NCBI GenBank assembly: GCA_003497505.1
Contig: DNNV01000032.1
Coordinates: forward strand, 1 to 12,449
Direction of reading: 5' to 3'
Origin: Clostridiales bacterium
GTDB lineage: Bacteria > Bacillota > Clostridia > Tissierellales > Sedimentibacteraceae
Length of the DNA: 12,449 nt
How positions within the stretch are numbered: position 1 is the first letter of the stretch; every line of letters starts with the position of its first letter. The translations under genes were made by a program, and so were the position numbers. Below, piece after piece: positions 7,249 to 12,449 of the stretch. The notes beneath the pieces were generated by a model, which searched no databases, was not told the DNA's origin, and was given only the letters and a program-made list of their open reading frames with translations.

Positions 7249-8625
7249 TTATCTTGCGTTTTCAATTGCTTCCGCAACTACTGACTGATATCCGTCAACA
7301 GTTATTGTTACTGAAGATGTTAACTCAGGAACGTCAGGAACCGCCTTGTGGCTTGCATCTCTTTCCTTAACCTTTAATCCTGCAATTTCAGCAGCTGTCT
7401 TGCCTATCATCCACTCTTCAAATGCAGCCATCTGTTCAAACCATTCCTTGCCTATAGAAGAAGCCTTAACCATTCCGTATCCTTCTTTAAGCTCTTGTTT
7501 TGTTTTGATTTCAGCTGTTTTATCTGATGTAACAACGCCGTTTTCATCGTAGTTTACTTTTACCTGAGCAACGTCAACGATTGACTTAACAACTTTTCCG
7601 TCCTTGTCAAGAGCTACGGCTGTCATATAAGTATCCATCTGAGCCACAGGCTTAACGTCTGCTGCCTTGTCTTTTGAACTTCCTATGTGAGTTTCAACGC
7701 CTAAGCCAACCTTTTCAGCTCCGTGTGCATCTTCAGCGTTTTTCCATGCTTCTTCAACAGCTGCTATGTAGCTTTCAACTGTTATTGTAACGGAAGATGT
7801 CAGTTCCGGAACATCAGGAACGTTTTTATGGCTTTCGTCTCTTTCTTTAACCTTCAGACCTGCTATTTCAGCAGCTGTCTTACCAATCATCCAGTTTTCA
7901 AAAGCTTCCATCTGCTCAAACCACTCTTTGCCTATGCTTGATGCTTTAACCATTCCATAGTCAGGGCCCAAATCTTTTTTGGACTTAACTTCGGCTGCTC
8001 TGTCGGAAGTAACCTTCATATCTTTGTCAAATGCAACCTTTGTCTGAGCAACATCCACTGTTACGGAGGCAACCTTACCGTCTGCATCAAATCCAACTGC
8101 TGCTATAGTTACATCTGCCTGTGCAGTTGCCGTAGCATCGGCTGTAGCATCTTTAGATTTTCCTATAGAAATGTTTTGTCCCAGACCAATTTTAGCGATT
8201 GAACCCGCTTCTCCTTTTGGAGCTTCTGTCTTAGGCTCTTCTTTCTTTGGCTCTTCCTTAGCAACAGGATAAGGGAACTTAGCAGGATCCAATGCGTTGT
8301 TTACAGCATAGATTATAGCCTTGCTTGTTATTGTAGCGCCTGAAATAACCTCAACATCTGCTGAGTTCTTCTCAACCATTTTAGCAGGAAGCTGATCAAT
8401 AGCGTTTGATCCTATTCCAGGTGTTTCTTTTTCTCCAACAGGCTCAACCTTAGTTATTTTGTCGCCTTCTTTTGTTACAGTTACTTTAACTTCCCCTCCA
8501 AAACCTTCAGCAGTTCCTGTCAATTTAACCGCTTCTGTCTTAGGCTGTGAATCTGCAGGTTTTGCACATCCAAATAATGATGTCACAAGCAATAAAACTA
8601 ACAATAATGATACTAACTTTTTCAT
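7249..8625 (-). CDS. FMN-binding-domain lipoprotein with two C-terminal tandem repeats
   Basis: A 458-residue exported lipoprotein. The signal peptide ends in SLFGC (lipid-bearing Cys 20). An FMN_bind domain follows (about 38-113), with the flavinylation motif ISGATITS at 94-101; Thr 98 of SGAT is the expected FMN attachment site by analogy with RnfG, NqrC and Listeria PplA. After a Pro/Lys/Glu-rich linker (121-141) come two copies of a domain repeating every 160 residues (from about 147 and 307), each holding GMVKASSIGKEWFEQM, WMIGKTAAEIAGLKVKERD and VPDVPELTSSVTITV. The repeats lack an SGAT motif and I know no function for them. I chose the ATG at 8625 (GGAGG 5 bases ahead) over the ATG at 8628 and an earlier in-frame start. 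With ApbE next door, a surface electron-transfer flavoprotein is the best inference. It has its own promoter and terminator. Confidence 0.93.
   Translation of the reverse strand: MKKLVSLLLVLLLVTSLFGCAKPADSQPKTEAVKLTGTAEGFGGEVKVTVTKEGDKITKVEPVGEKETPGIGSNAIDQLPAKMVEKNSADVEVISGATITSKAIIYAVNNALDPAKFPYPVAKEEPKKEEPKTEAPKGEAGSIAKIGLGQNISIGKSKDATADATATAQADVTIAAVGFDADGKVASVTVDVAQTKVAFDKDMKVTSDRAAEVKSKKDLGPDYGMVKASSIGKEWFEQMEAFENWMIGKTAAEIAGLKVKERDESHKNVPDVPELTSSVTITVESYIAAVEEAWKNAEDAHGAEKVGLGVETHIGSSKDKAADVKPVAQMDTYMTAVALDKDGKVVKSIVDVAQVKVNYDENGVVTSDKTAEIKTKQELKEGYGMVKASSIGKEWFEQMAAFEEWMIGKTAAEIAGLKVKERDASHKAVPDVPELTSSVTITVDGYQSVVAEAIENAR
7252..7707 (-). repeat. Second copy of the FMN-lipoprotein tandem repeat
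   Basis: Encodes residues 307-458. Alignment to the first copy is gap-free at an offset of 160 residues. The C-terminal halves are nearly identical in protein (for instance 17 identical residues at 383-399 against 223-239), while the DNA differs at many silent sites, including Ser codons switched between TCT and AGC. This copy ends the protein. Confidence 0.9.
7732..8187 (-). repeat. First copy of the FMN-lipoprotein tandem repeat
   Basis: Encodes residues 147-298, after the charged linker. It opens with GLGQNISIGKSKDA, contains a DADGKVASVTVDVAQTKV beta-rich part and the KEWFEQM helix region, and closes with a VTITVESYIAAVEEAWKNA helix. The N-terminal half differs more from copy two than the C-terminal half. 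Confidence 0.9.
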
Positions 8626-8665
8626 CATATCCTCCAAATTATGTGTTATATATCGAAACAAGGCT

Positions 8666-8694
8666 ATTATAGCACATCGTTCATTCCTTGACAA
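8666..8694 (-). promoter_or_regulatory. Strong sigma-A promoter for the FMN-lipoprotein gene
   Basis: Minus-strand TTGTCA (8689-8694) is followed after 17 bases by consensus TATAAT (8666-8671), with TGC ahead of it giving an extended -10. The -10 lies in a short palindrome, GCTAT-T-ATAGC (8663-8673). The start codon is about 40 bases downstream. This is the best promoter in the window and suggests an abundant protein. Confidence 0.88.
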
Positions 8695-8728
8695 TATTTT
8701 TATTTATTATTGGTAATGATAATTTTCC

Positions 8729-8746
8729 TCATAATACAAATTATGA
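8729..8746. promoter_or_regulatory. 18-base dyad upstream of the FMN-lipoprotein promoter
   Basis: TCATAAT and ATTATGA are perfect inverted halves separated by ACAA, centred about 46 bases upstream of the -35 box. The 7-4-7 layout is that of a dimeric regulator site, but it does not match a box I can name (Rex and PerR/Fur sites differ in sequence). Regulatory role is a guess. Confidence 0.35.
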
Positions 8747-8822
8747 CATTTCAATTAAGTGTTTTAATGTATTCATCATTGATATTTTAGGCAAATTTCA
8801 CTTTTAATTAAAAAGCCATACA

Positions 8823-8859
8823 AATAAAAACAACCGCGAATCGTAACTTCGCGGCTGTT
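8823..8859 (-). terminator. Intrinsic terminator after the beta-propeller gene
   Basis: A 12-bp stem (8829-8840 with 8848-8859) and 7-base loop is followed on the minus strand by TTTTTATTTG. The one non-Watson-Crick pair is a G-T wobble on the minus-strand RNA but would be an A-C mismatch on the plus strand, which fits use by the minus-strand gene. It lies 12 bases past the stop. Between it and the FMN-lipoprotein promoter I see only AT-rich DNA and the dyad at 8729-8746. Confidence 0.92.
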
Positions 8860-8871
8860 AAAATTACCCTT

Positions 8872-11082
8872 TTATTGACTAATATTTATCTTATTTACTT
8901 TTTTATTATTTTCTATGCTGTGTATATGCATTTCGTTATCAGAGAAGGTGTATATATAGTTTCCTATATAAATAATCCTCCTTACCTCATTTCCATATGT
9001 TTTTTCAGCATCTGTGTGACTAATTTTATTTTTCAGCATGAAACTATCTTTACTCACATTATATATATATGCTCCGTTGAATTCGTTCTTGTAATTTTCG
9101 CCAGAAACACTCACCGGGAATGCCATTAGCCCCTTGCTCAATGAAAACATCAATGACTTGTGATTATAAAGAACTTCCGAATACGTTCCTGCTTTTCCAA
9201 TAATCTCGGAGCGCACTTCTTTAGGCTTATCTGTATCCGTAACATCAAACATGGAAATTTTCATACCCCCGTTTACAGTTCCACCCCACTGATTTTCCTG
9301 AGTATCATACCCAAATCCCAGTATGTGGTTCTCATCAACTATATGAAGATATGTGCTGTAGCCTGGTATCTTCAGCATTCCTTTCACAACAGGTTTTTGA
9401 GGATTTGAGGCATCTATTACAAACAATGGATCCACCTGTCTGAATGTAACCATGTAAATTCGGTTGCCTGCAAAACGTGTGCTGTAAATTCTTTCTCCAG
9501 GTGCCAAGCCCTCAAGCATACCCGTTATTTTCAATTTATCATTTAAAATATACAGGTTGTTCTTTGATGTATTTTGCCACATTTCTCCGGTAGTTGTAGC
9601 GATTCTGAACATGCCTTCATACTCATCCATAGAAAATTGATTTATAATCGTACCGGGCACACTTCCCTGAGACTCCACGTCTATACTTCCATCATTCAAA
9701 CTGAATTTATAAATTACCGTGCTTGCGGTGTATGCCGGATTATACAATTCTGTCTGTGTGCCTGAGTAATCATATGAATAATCTGCAATTGCGGCATACA
9801 TACTGTCCTTTGAAACATATACCGTATCAGAACCTCCCAGATATACATCCACGTCGGGCTTCGATGATTTGTCACCCAAATCAATACCAACAGTGTACAT
9901 ATATCTCGAATCTATGTATCCGGGGAAGTATTTTATATCTCCATAGCCTATTTCATACTTTTTATCAGATAAAACATCCGTATAATAAGGAAGAGGAATA
10001 TCCGGCTCGCTCTTGCTGTACAGGTCATAGTAATAATTTATATTTTTTGTGCTTATGAGGTACAGCTTATCTTCTATTACTCTGCCCGTAAGATAATTTC
10101 CGTCAAATATATATTCTTTTTCCAAAACAGGCTTTTCAATATTGCTGACGTCATAAACAAGCACATTGGTTCTGTCGTCATAATACCTCGGAGGCATTAT
10201 GCGCGCTTCAGCAGTTTTTTCCGAATTCATAATGTGAAAAATGTTATTTTGACCTATTACAATCAGCTTGTTCCCCGCTGTAAATATTTCACTTACAGAC
10301 GTGTTTTCGGGAACATTGACCGTGGCTGCTACCTTAGGAGCAGAAGGGTTGGAATCTATAATCTTCAATCCTCCCGATGTGTTAATATAAATATATTTAC
10401 CGTCATTTTTAATTATGTCACCTTCCTGAACTCCCTCAACCTGATTATTGGTATCGGAGCTGTCAGTAGCTGCGGGTGCCTCTGCCATTTCCGGGGATGC
10501 ATTTACTTCCTTGTTTACAACAGCATCATCTACAGCGATTCCTCTTACAGCCCAGATATAGTTGTACAGCTTTCCGTTATACTCCAACAATGCAAGCAGA
10601 TTTTCTTTCGACCCCACCTTAAGAAATTGGCTGCGCTCAGCATTGGATGTATTTTCTCTTGTAATATAGACAGAACTTGTATCCTTATCCCACCTTACGG
10701 TATGACCCATATTCTCCGAAATAAATCTGAGAGGAGCAAAGGTTCTGCTGTTTATCATCTTCGTGGATACGTCGATATCCCTTACCTCACCGTTTACAAT
10801 TACCTTGTCCTTCCCAAGAATCATTTCTATTTCATTATTTTCATCCTTAATAACCACTTCCGAAATATTTTTGTTCCAGTCAACCCTAGCACCGAGTTTT
10901 TCAAATACACCCCTTAATGGTACTAGCGTCCTGCCATCTTCCACAATGGGAGCAACATCAAACTCTATCTTTTCATTATCAACGTATACACTTACCGCCT
11001 GTGCCCCAAATGCCGTCATTCCAAAGCTGAATACAAGGATGACAACAAGCACCGCTATTTTTGTAATCACATTCGCTTTCAT
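8872..11082 (-). CDS. Secreted stalk-domain plus beta-propeller protein
   Basis: A 736-residue exported protein. The signal peptide (about 1-29, hydrophobic 8-20, ending near AFGAQA) is followed by a copper-amine-oxidase N-terminal-like stalk domain (about 31-142) with two sub-repeats, DGRTLVPLRGVFEKLGARVDWN and NSRTFAPLRFISENMGHTVRWD in split form. A low-complexity Ala/Ser/Asn linker (about 190-213) leads to a C-terminal beta-propeller domain of the secreted PF09826 type, opening with the typical VEGVQEGDIIKNDGKYIY and continuing as WD-like blades to the end. No catalytic residues are recognisable; the stalk domain usually mediates surface display or binding and does not itself imply amine oxidase activity. 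I chose the ATG at 11082, with AAGGAG 7 bases ahead, over an ATG at 11100 that overlaps this site. It has a possible ECF-type promoter and its own terminator. Confidence 0.88.
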   Translation of the reverse strand: MKANVITKIAVLVVILVFSFGMTAFGAQAVSVYVDNEKIEFDVAPIVEDGRTLVPLRGVFEKLGARVDWNKNISEVVIKDENNEIEMILGKDKVIVNGEVRDIDVSTKMINSRTFAPLRFISENMGHTVRWDKDTSSVYITRENTSNAERSQFLKVGSKENLLALLEYNGKLYNYIWAVRGIAVDDAVVNKEVNASPEMAEAPAATDSSDTNNQVEGVQEGDIIKNDGKYIYINTSGGLKIIDSNPSAPKVAATVNVPENTSVSEIFTAGNKLIVIGQNNIFHIMNSEKTAEARIMPPRYYDDRTNVLVYDVSNIEKPVLEKEYIFDGNYLTGRVIEDKLYLISTKNINYYYDLYSKSEPDIPLPYYTDVLSDKKYEIGYGDIKYFPGYIDSRYMYTVGIDLGDKSSKPDVDVYLGGSDTVYVSKDSMYAAIADYSYDYSGTQTELYNPAYTASTVIYKFSLNDGSIDVESQGSVPGTIINQFSMDEYEGMFRIATTTGEMWQNTSKNNLYILNDKLKITGMLEGLAPGERIYSTRFAGNRIYMVTFRQVDPLFVIDASNPQKPVVKGMLKIPGYSTYLHIVDENHILGFGYDTQENQWGGTVNGGMKISMFDVTDTDKPKEVRSEIIGKAGTYSEVLYNHKSLMFSLSKGLMAFPVSVSGENYKNEFNGAYIYNVSKDSFMLKNKISHTDAEKTYGNEVRRIIYIGNYIYTFSDNEMHIHSIENNKKVNKINISQ

Positions 11083-11117
11083 AGTTGATCTCCTTTCCAT
11101 AAACTAATTTGCTTGTT

Positions 11118-11146
11118 TAGACGTATTGCAAAACTGTTTTGTTCCC
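11118..11146 (-). promoter_or_regulatory. Possible ECF-sigma-type promoter for the beta-propeller gene
   Basis: Minus-strand GGGAAC (11141-11146) and CGTCTA (11118-11123) are 17 bases apart, resembling ECF sigma promoters (GAAC at -35, CGTC at -10). The predicted RNA start is about 30 bases ahead of the ATG. I see no comparably good sigma-A pair in this intergenic stretch. Motif-based and unproven. Confidence 0.4.
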
Positions 11147-11190
11147 GCTGATTCATAGTGCGTTTACATTTATTTTTTCCCTTTTGGTCG

Positions 11191-11227
11191 AAAAAAGAGG
11201 TATAAAAGATCTCAAGTCCTTTATACC
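11191..11227 (-). terminator. Intrinsic terminator after the DUF1540 gene
   Basis: A 10-bp stem with one wobble pair (GGTATAAAAG at 11199-11208 with CCTTTATACC at 11218-11227) and a 9-base loop is followed on the minus strand by TC and six T (11191-11196). It lies 14 bases past the DUF1540 stop and isolates the beta-propeller gene from it. Confidence 0.88.
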
Positions 11228-11241
11228 CATCAAAATAATAT

Positions 11242-11550
11242 TTAATCTTTAAATGTACTGCAGCAGGTTTCTTCCGGATGCTGCGCATTTTTCCCATTTA
11301 CAACTATTCTTGAAGCCCCGCATATTTCAGAGTCATTGTATGTGCACTTTACAGCCTTGCATTGTATGTGGGTGTCAGCCTTCGGCTCATGAACAGAGCT
11401 CCTCACACCAGGCTTTTGTTCTATAAACGTGTCGCAGCATGTGAATCGGCTTTCTTCCGCCTTTTCACCTTCAACATTCAGAGCAGGTGCCGTACATCCC
11501 TCTCTCTTGTTAAAATAACAGTTGGTTACCGAACAAACTATATTTGCCAT
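11242..11550 (-). CDS. Tandem DUF1540 cysteine-rich protein
   Basis: A 102-residue cytoplasmic-looking protein made of two DUF1540 modules. Both have exactly the same cysteine spacing, C-x4-C-x7-C-x18-C-C: Cys 6, 11, 19, 38, 39 and Cys 64, 69, 77, 96, 97. Each module ends in a TCCxTF sequence. Ten cysteines in about 100 residues suggest metal binding, but the family has no established activity. The start is uncertain: MANIVCSVTNC from the ATG at 11550 is the usual family beginning but has a poor binding site, whereas in-frame ATGs at 11577 and 11574 lie just after GGAAAGGGA and would add 8 or 9 residues. A strong dyad lies upstream and a terminator downstream. Confidence 0.88.
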   Translation of the reverse strand: MANIVCSVTNCYFNKREGCTAPALNVEGEKAEESRFTCCDTFIEQKPGVRSSVHEPKADTHIQCKAVKCTYNDSEICGASRIVVNGKNAQHPEETCCSTFKD

Positions 11551-11586
11551 ATAATGTACCACGATGCATTGCATCATTCCCTTTCC

Positions 11587-11606
11587 ATTGATATCAAGAT
11601 ATCAAT
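11587..11606. promoter_or_regulatory. 20-base dyad ahead of the DUF1540 gene
   Basis: ATTGATAT and ATATCAAT are perfect inverted 8-mers separated by CAAG. It lies 10 to 37 bases before the possible DUF1540 starts and has no T-run, so it looks more like an operator or leader hairpin than a terminator. The remaining bases 11607-11650 show no clear promoter or terminator. Confidence 0.4.
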
Positions 11607-11650
11607 AGTCTGACTCAATCTGCCGAAATTATGCACTGAAAGGCAACTGT

Positions 11651-12449
11651 CTATCTTTCGGAATAATAGGCTAAAAGAAGATCCACCATTCTTCCATAGC
11701 TTTTTACTCCGTCATCCTGATTATTAAATTTCAAATATGTGTCATTCACCTTATTTGATATTTCCGCGGTCATGCCCTCAAACCTCTTCCAATAATCAGA
11801 TGAATATTTAAGGTCACTTCGTACATCATCGGAATATGTTCCGTACAATCTTGCAAATTCTTCATAATCCTCACCGTAAAGTGCGTTCATGCTGTAGGTG
11901 AGGGCAAGCATCGTTCCGCTGTATTCAAAATCGCGGAATCCTGAATTAATGCATGCAAGATATGAAATGAAATTTGCTTCATCCTCACGCATAAACCCTC
12001 TAAGGTGAACCAATTCATGCAGCATTACAGAAGGAAGCTGGTATGGCGGTACGTGGGCATTGACATTTGCTTCAAAGGAATATGGGAAAAATACTCCTGA
12101 TATTCCCATATACGACATAATATCGGAAAATAACACCGGCTTGGGAGCAGGATATCTACCCTGTAAAACCTGATATTTTTCCGACGCTACATCAAATGAA
12201 TTCTTTGCCCTCACAGCTGTACCGTAATAGTCTTCATCAAAAAGCTCCGCTGTTCCTCCCCTGCCCGTATTCAGGTAAGCCCTTGCTTCATTTGCATCAG
12301 CTATGAGTATTTCACACAGACTTATTAATTCCTCCGTGGAGGATTCTCTTATTTTTAACCCGCTGTAGTAGGTGAACTCGTTTCTGTAATAATTAATACC
12401 GCAGAATAAAACAAACAGAAAGTACATTATGCTTGCTGCAACAGCTATA
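11651..12449 (-). CDS. DUF3810 putative zinc metallopeptidase, N-terminus cut by window edge
   Basis: The open frame continues past the ATG at 12427 to the window edge, adding hydrophobic residues (AVAASI before MYFLFVLFCG), so the true start lies outside and the visible hydrophobic stretch is the end of a transmembrane helix; DUF3810 proteins carry several N-terminal membrane helices. The rest is a soluble domain with the zinc-protease-like motif LHELVHLRGF (His 137, Glu 138, His 141, counting from the ATG at 12427), followed by REDEANF, whose Glu 148 or 150 could be the third zinc ligand. The substrate is unknown. The protein likely sits in the membrane with the catalytic domain outside. 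No terminator separates it from the DUF1540 gene about 100 bases downstream, so read-through is possible. Confidence 0.83.
   Translation of the reverse strand, partial: IAVAASIMYFLFVLFCGINYYRNEFTYYSGLKIRESSTEELISLCEILIADANEARAYLNTGRGGTAELFDEDYYGTAVRAKNSFDVASEKYQVLQGRYPAPKPVLFSDIMSYMGISGVFFPYSFEANVNAHVPPYQLPSVMLHELVHLRGFMREDEANFISYLACINSGFRDFEYSGTMLALTYSMNALYGEDYEEFARLYGTYSDDVRSDLKYSSDYWKRFEGMTAEISNKVNDTYLKFNNQDDGVKSYGRMVDLLLAYYSER

Noticed and set aside
7252..8187. CRISPR-like or mobile-element repeats
   Set aside because: The repetition is in protein, about 480 bases long, in frame and diverged at silent sites; it is a domain duplication.
8626..8694. Upstream start extending the FMN lipoprotein by about 23 residues
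   Set aside because: It would begin at the -35 box and translate through the -10; the GGAGG at 8631-8635 and the signal peptide fit the ATG at 8625.
5461..8694. A complete extracellular electron transfer locus
   Set aside because: Only the flavoprotein and ApbE are present; no NADH dehydrogenase, quinone biosynthesis, EetA/B, ECF flavin transporter, Rnf or cytochrome genes are seen in the window.
8715..8740. Fur-like box around TAATGATAAT
   Set aside because: Only about half of the Fur consensus matches and the second half is missing; not enough to call in AT-rich DNA.
10234..10917. Plus-strand open frame of 227 codons
   Set aside because: Lies wholly antisense to the stalk/propeller gene, has Cys/Tyr/Ile-rich composition with no motif, and no ribosome binding site; a shadow frame.
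11079..11297. Minus-strand open frame of 72 codons between the DUF1540 and propeller genes
   Set aside because: Overlaps the DUF1540 C-terminus, runs through its terminator and the probable promoter and binding site of the next gene, and has no recognisable domain.
11587..11606. Terminator for the DUF3810 gene
   Set aside because: The stem is AT-only apart from one pair and there is no T-run on either strand; kept as a possible operator instead.

Overview
The window looks like a chromosomal segment from a low-GC, Gram-positive anaerobe of the Clostridia/Tissierellia type. The grounds are: AT-rich intergenic DNA with strong sigma-A-like promoters, AGGAGG-type ribosome binding sites, T-tailed hairpin terminators, lipobox (LxGC) lipoproteins, a copper-amine-oxidase-type stalk domain, DUF1540 and DUF3343 proteins, and a Sua5 / arginine-phosphatase / RpiB / TagO / WecB gene order. 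The species cannot be named from this sequence. I saw no rRNA, tRNA, CRISPR array, transposase or phage gene. Thirteen protein genes fill almost all of the window; twelve are on the minus strand and one (ZIP transporter) is on the plus strand. No gene-free stretch exceeds 300 bases; the longest is about 245 bases, between the FMN-lipoprotein and beta-propeller genes.

Region 1 (1-4287, minus strand): a compact housekeeping operon read right to left: sua5 (threonylcarbamoyl-AMP synthase for tRNA t6A), a low-molecular-weight phosphatase of the YwlE arginine-phosphatase type, rpiB (ribose-5-phosphate isomerase B), a TagO/WecA-type undecaprenyl-phosphate GlcNAc-1-phosphate transferase, and wecB/mnaA (UDP-GlcNAc 2-epimerase). 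Genes are 1 to 23 bases apart, several ribosome binding sites overlap the preceding stop codon, one clear promoter lies at the front and a hairpin terminator at the back. The last two enzymes supply the lipid-linked GlcNAc and UDP-ManNAc that start a teichoic-acid-like or other cell-surface polymer.

Region 2 (4288-5400): a plus-strand ZIP-family metal transporter with a TTG start meets, stop codon to stop codon with no spacer, a small minus-strand DUF3343 protein carrying a CxxC pair.

Region 3 (5402-8694, minus strand): a cell-surface flavin module. A large lipoprotein has an FMN-binding domain with an SGAT flavinylation motif and two 160-residue tandem repeats. It is followed, after its own terminator and a second promoter, by apbE (FAD:protein FMN transferase, also a lipoprotein), which is translationally coupled to yfbR (HD-domain 5'-deoxynucleotidase). 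The natural reading is that ApbE attaches FMN to its neighbour outside the membrane, giving a surface flavoprotein for electron transfer. The membrane dehydrogenase, quinone and other parts of known extracellular electron transfer loci are not in the window.

Region 4 (8829-12449, minus strand): a secreted protein with an N-terminal stalk domain and a C-terminal beta-propeller, preceded by a possible ECF-sigma-type promoter; a tandem DUF1540 cysteine-rich protein; and the C-terminal part of a DUF3810 HExxH putative metallopeptidase that runs off the right edge. The least described parts are the repeat domain of the flavin lipoprotein, the beta-propeller fusion and the control sites around apbE.
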